From assembly GCA_937871285.1 (NCBI GenBank), contig CALMQS010000038.1, positions 62,001 through 126,000 of the forward strand: a DNA stretch of 64,000 bases, written 5' to 3'. Positions 63,724 through 64,000 of this stretch are shown one piece after another. This stretch comes from an uncultured Sphingobacteriales bacterium (lineage in GTDB: Bacteria; Bacteroidota; Bacteroidia; Chitinophagales; Chitinophagaceae). How positions within the stretch are numbered: the stretch's first letter is position 1; every line of letters starts with the position of its first letter. Position numbers and translations under genes: made by a program. Under the pieces are notes generated by a model, which was not told where the DNA came from, did no database searches, and worked only from the letters and a program-made list of their open reading frames with translations.

Positions 63724-64000
63724 CTACACCGTGTGGAGCGGGATAGCGGGTGCGGTTTTATGCGTTTTAACCGCGCTGCGGTGGCTTTTCAAATGTTTTT
63801 CATGAATGATGGCGGCAAGCGGTTTGCCATATACTTTGCTTTCCACCCAGGAAATAACATCGAGATAAGCAAAAGCCCGGGTTTCAAAACGATTTTTTTC
63901 GAGGTGCTTGATTTTATACAGGAATTTTTCCAGTTCGGGTTTTAACCGGCGTGGTGAAACATGGAAAGAACTGCGCAGGAAGCGGAACATTTCCTCTTCC
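63724..64000 (-). CDS. Unknown protein, C-terminal part at the window edge
   Basis: A minus-strand frame open to the right edge and ending with TAG at 63724-63726. About 92 residues are visible. ATG at 63990 is possible but the frame continues upstream with acidic residues, so the gene probably extends beyond the window. The protein is basic, with helix-like text such as LKPELEKFLYKIKHLEKNRFE and YLDVISWVESKVYGKPLAAII. I do not recognise a family. Confidence 0.55.
   Translation of the reverse strand, partial: EEEMFRFLRSSFHVSPRRLKPELEKFLYKIKHLEKNRFETRAFAYLDVISWVESKVYGKPLAAIIHEKHLKSHRSAVKTHKTAPAIPLHTV

Noticed and set aside
1..64000. tRNA, rRNA, insertion sequences, prophage or integrative element
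   Set aside because: No rRNA-like sequence, no recognisable tRNA arms or CCA ends, and no transposase, integrase or phage gene was seen by reading; a dedicated tRNA scan was not possible.

Overview
The window looks like chromosomal DNA of a Bacteroidota bacterium, most likely family Chitinophagaceae (Niabella/Niastella/Chitinophaga-like). This rests on several things: Rho with a long disordered N-terminal insert, a single-domain BirA, a stand-alone MnmD, an oversized IspG with an insert domain, many signal-peptide glycan enzymes, and -7 boxes of the Bacteroidota type TAnnTTTG. There are no rRNA or tRNA genes, no CRISPR array and no transposase. Gene density is high and almost everything is housekeeping or cell-envelope related.

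Layout. 1-3.5 kb: the start of a chromate transporter running off the left edge, a tandem universal stress protein, mnmD, and a DUF4143-type AAA ATPase preceded by two tandem palindromes. 3.5-9.1 kb: asnS and rho (divergent), a Lon-substrate-binding-domain protein, birA and rsfS. 9.2-15.3 kb: a tight run ftsH, LUD-domain protein, lpxH, secreted propeller-like protein, mscS, then a small conserved protein. 15.5-22.6 kb: M19 dipeptidase, threonylcarbamoyl-AMP synthase, radical SAM/SPASM protein, a polysaccharide deacetylase and GH9 glucanase joined at an A9 tract, and a class A beta-lactamase-like hydrolase. 22.7-26.8 kb: FAH-family protein, lipoprotein, ispG. 26.9-29.7 kb: a compact three-gene cluster of unknown function. 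29.9-38.9 kb: Wzx-like flippase, prfA, amidohydrolase, trmB, an alkyltransferase-like protein, a YidR-like propeller, a transglutaminase and a surface protein. 38.9-47.8 kb: tag, Dabb protein, AmiC-type amidase, L,D-transpeptidase, MerR regulator, M23 endopeptidase, alaS, dps. 48-58 kb: a cupredoxin/dehydrogenase-like lipoprotein with a GH127 arabinofuranosidase, a PLP enzyme, TolC plus periplasmic adaptor, gpsA. 58-64 kb: HAD phosphatase, sulfatase, zwf-gnd, and a partial unknown gene at the right edge.

How the genes relate. Three themes recur: translation and RNA (asnS, alaS, prfA, rsfS, mnmD, trmB, Sua5/YrdC-type enzyme, rho); envelope building and remodelling (lpxH, amidase, L,D-transpeptidase, M23, flippase, TolC/adaptor, mscS); and plant or host glycan use (GH9 plus deacetylase, GH127, sulfatase). 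zwf and gnd form the oxidative pentose phosphate pair.

Beyond the genes, the intergenic DNA carries dispersed modular repeats (a CTTCGGATTT / GGTTCTTGTTATTTG family, a CTATGTG family, a pair of ~90-150 bp repeats, and GC-rich palindromes that appear nested inside others). The best candidates for undescribed biology are the three-gene cluster at 26.9-29.7 kb, the possible -1 slippage fusion of GH9 and deacetylase, the paired operator in front of the AAA ATPase, and the heptamer repeat inside ispG. No computation or database search was possible; family assignments rest on motif recognition.
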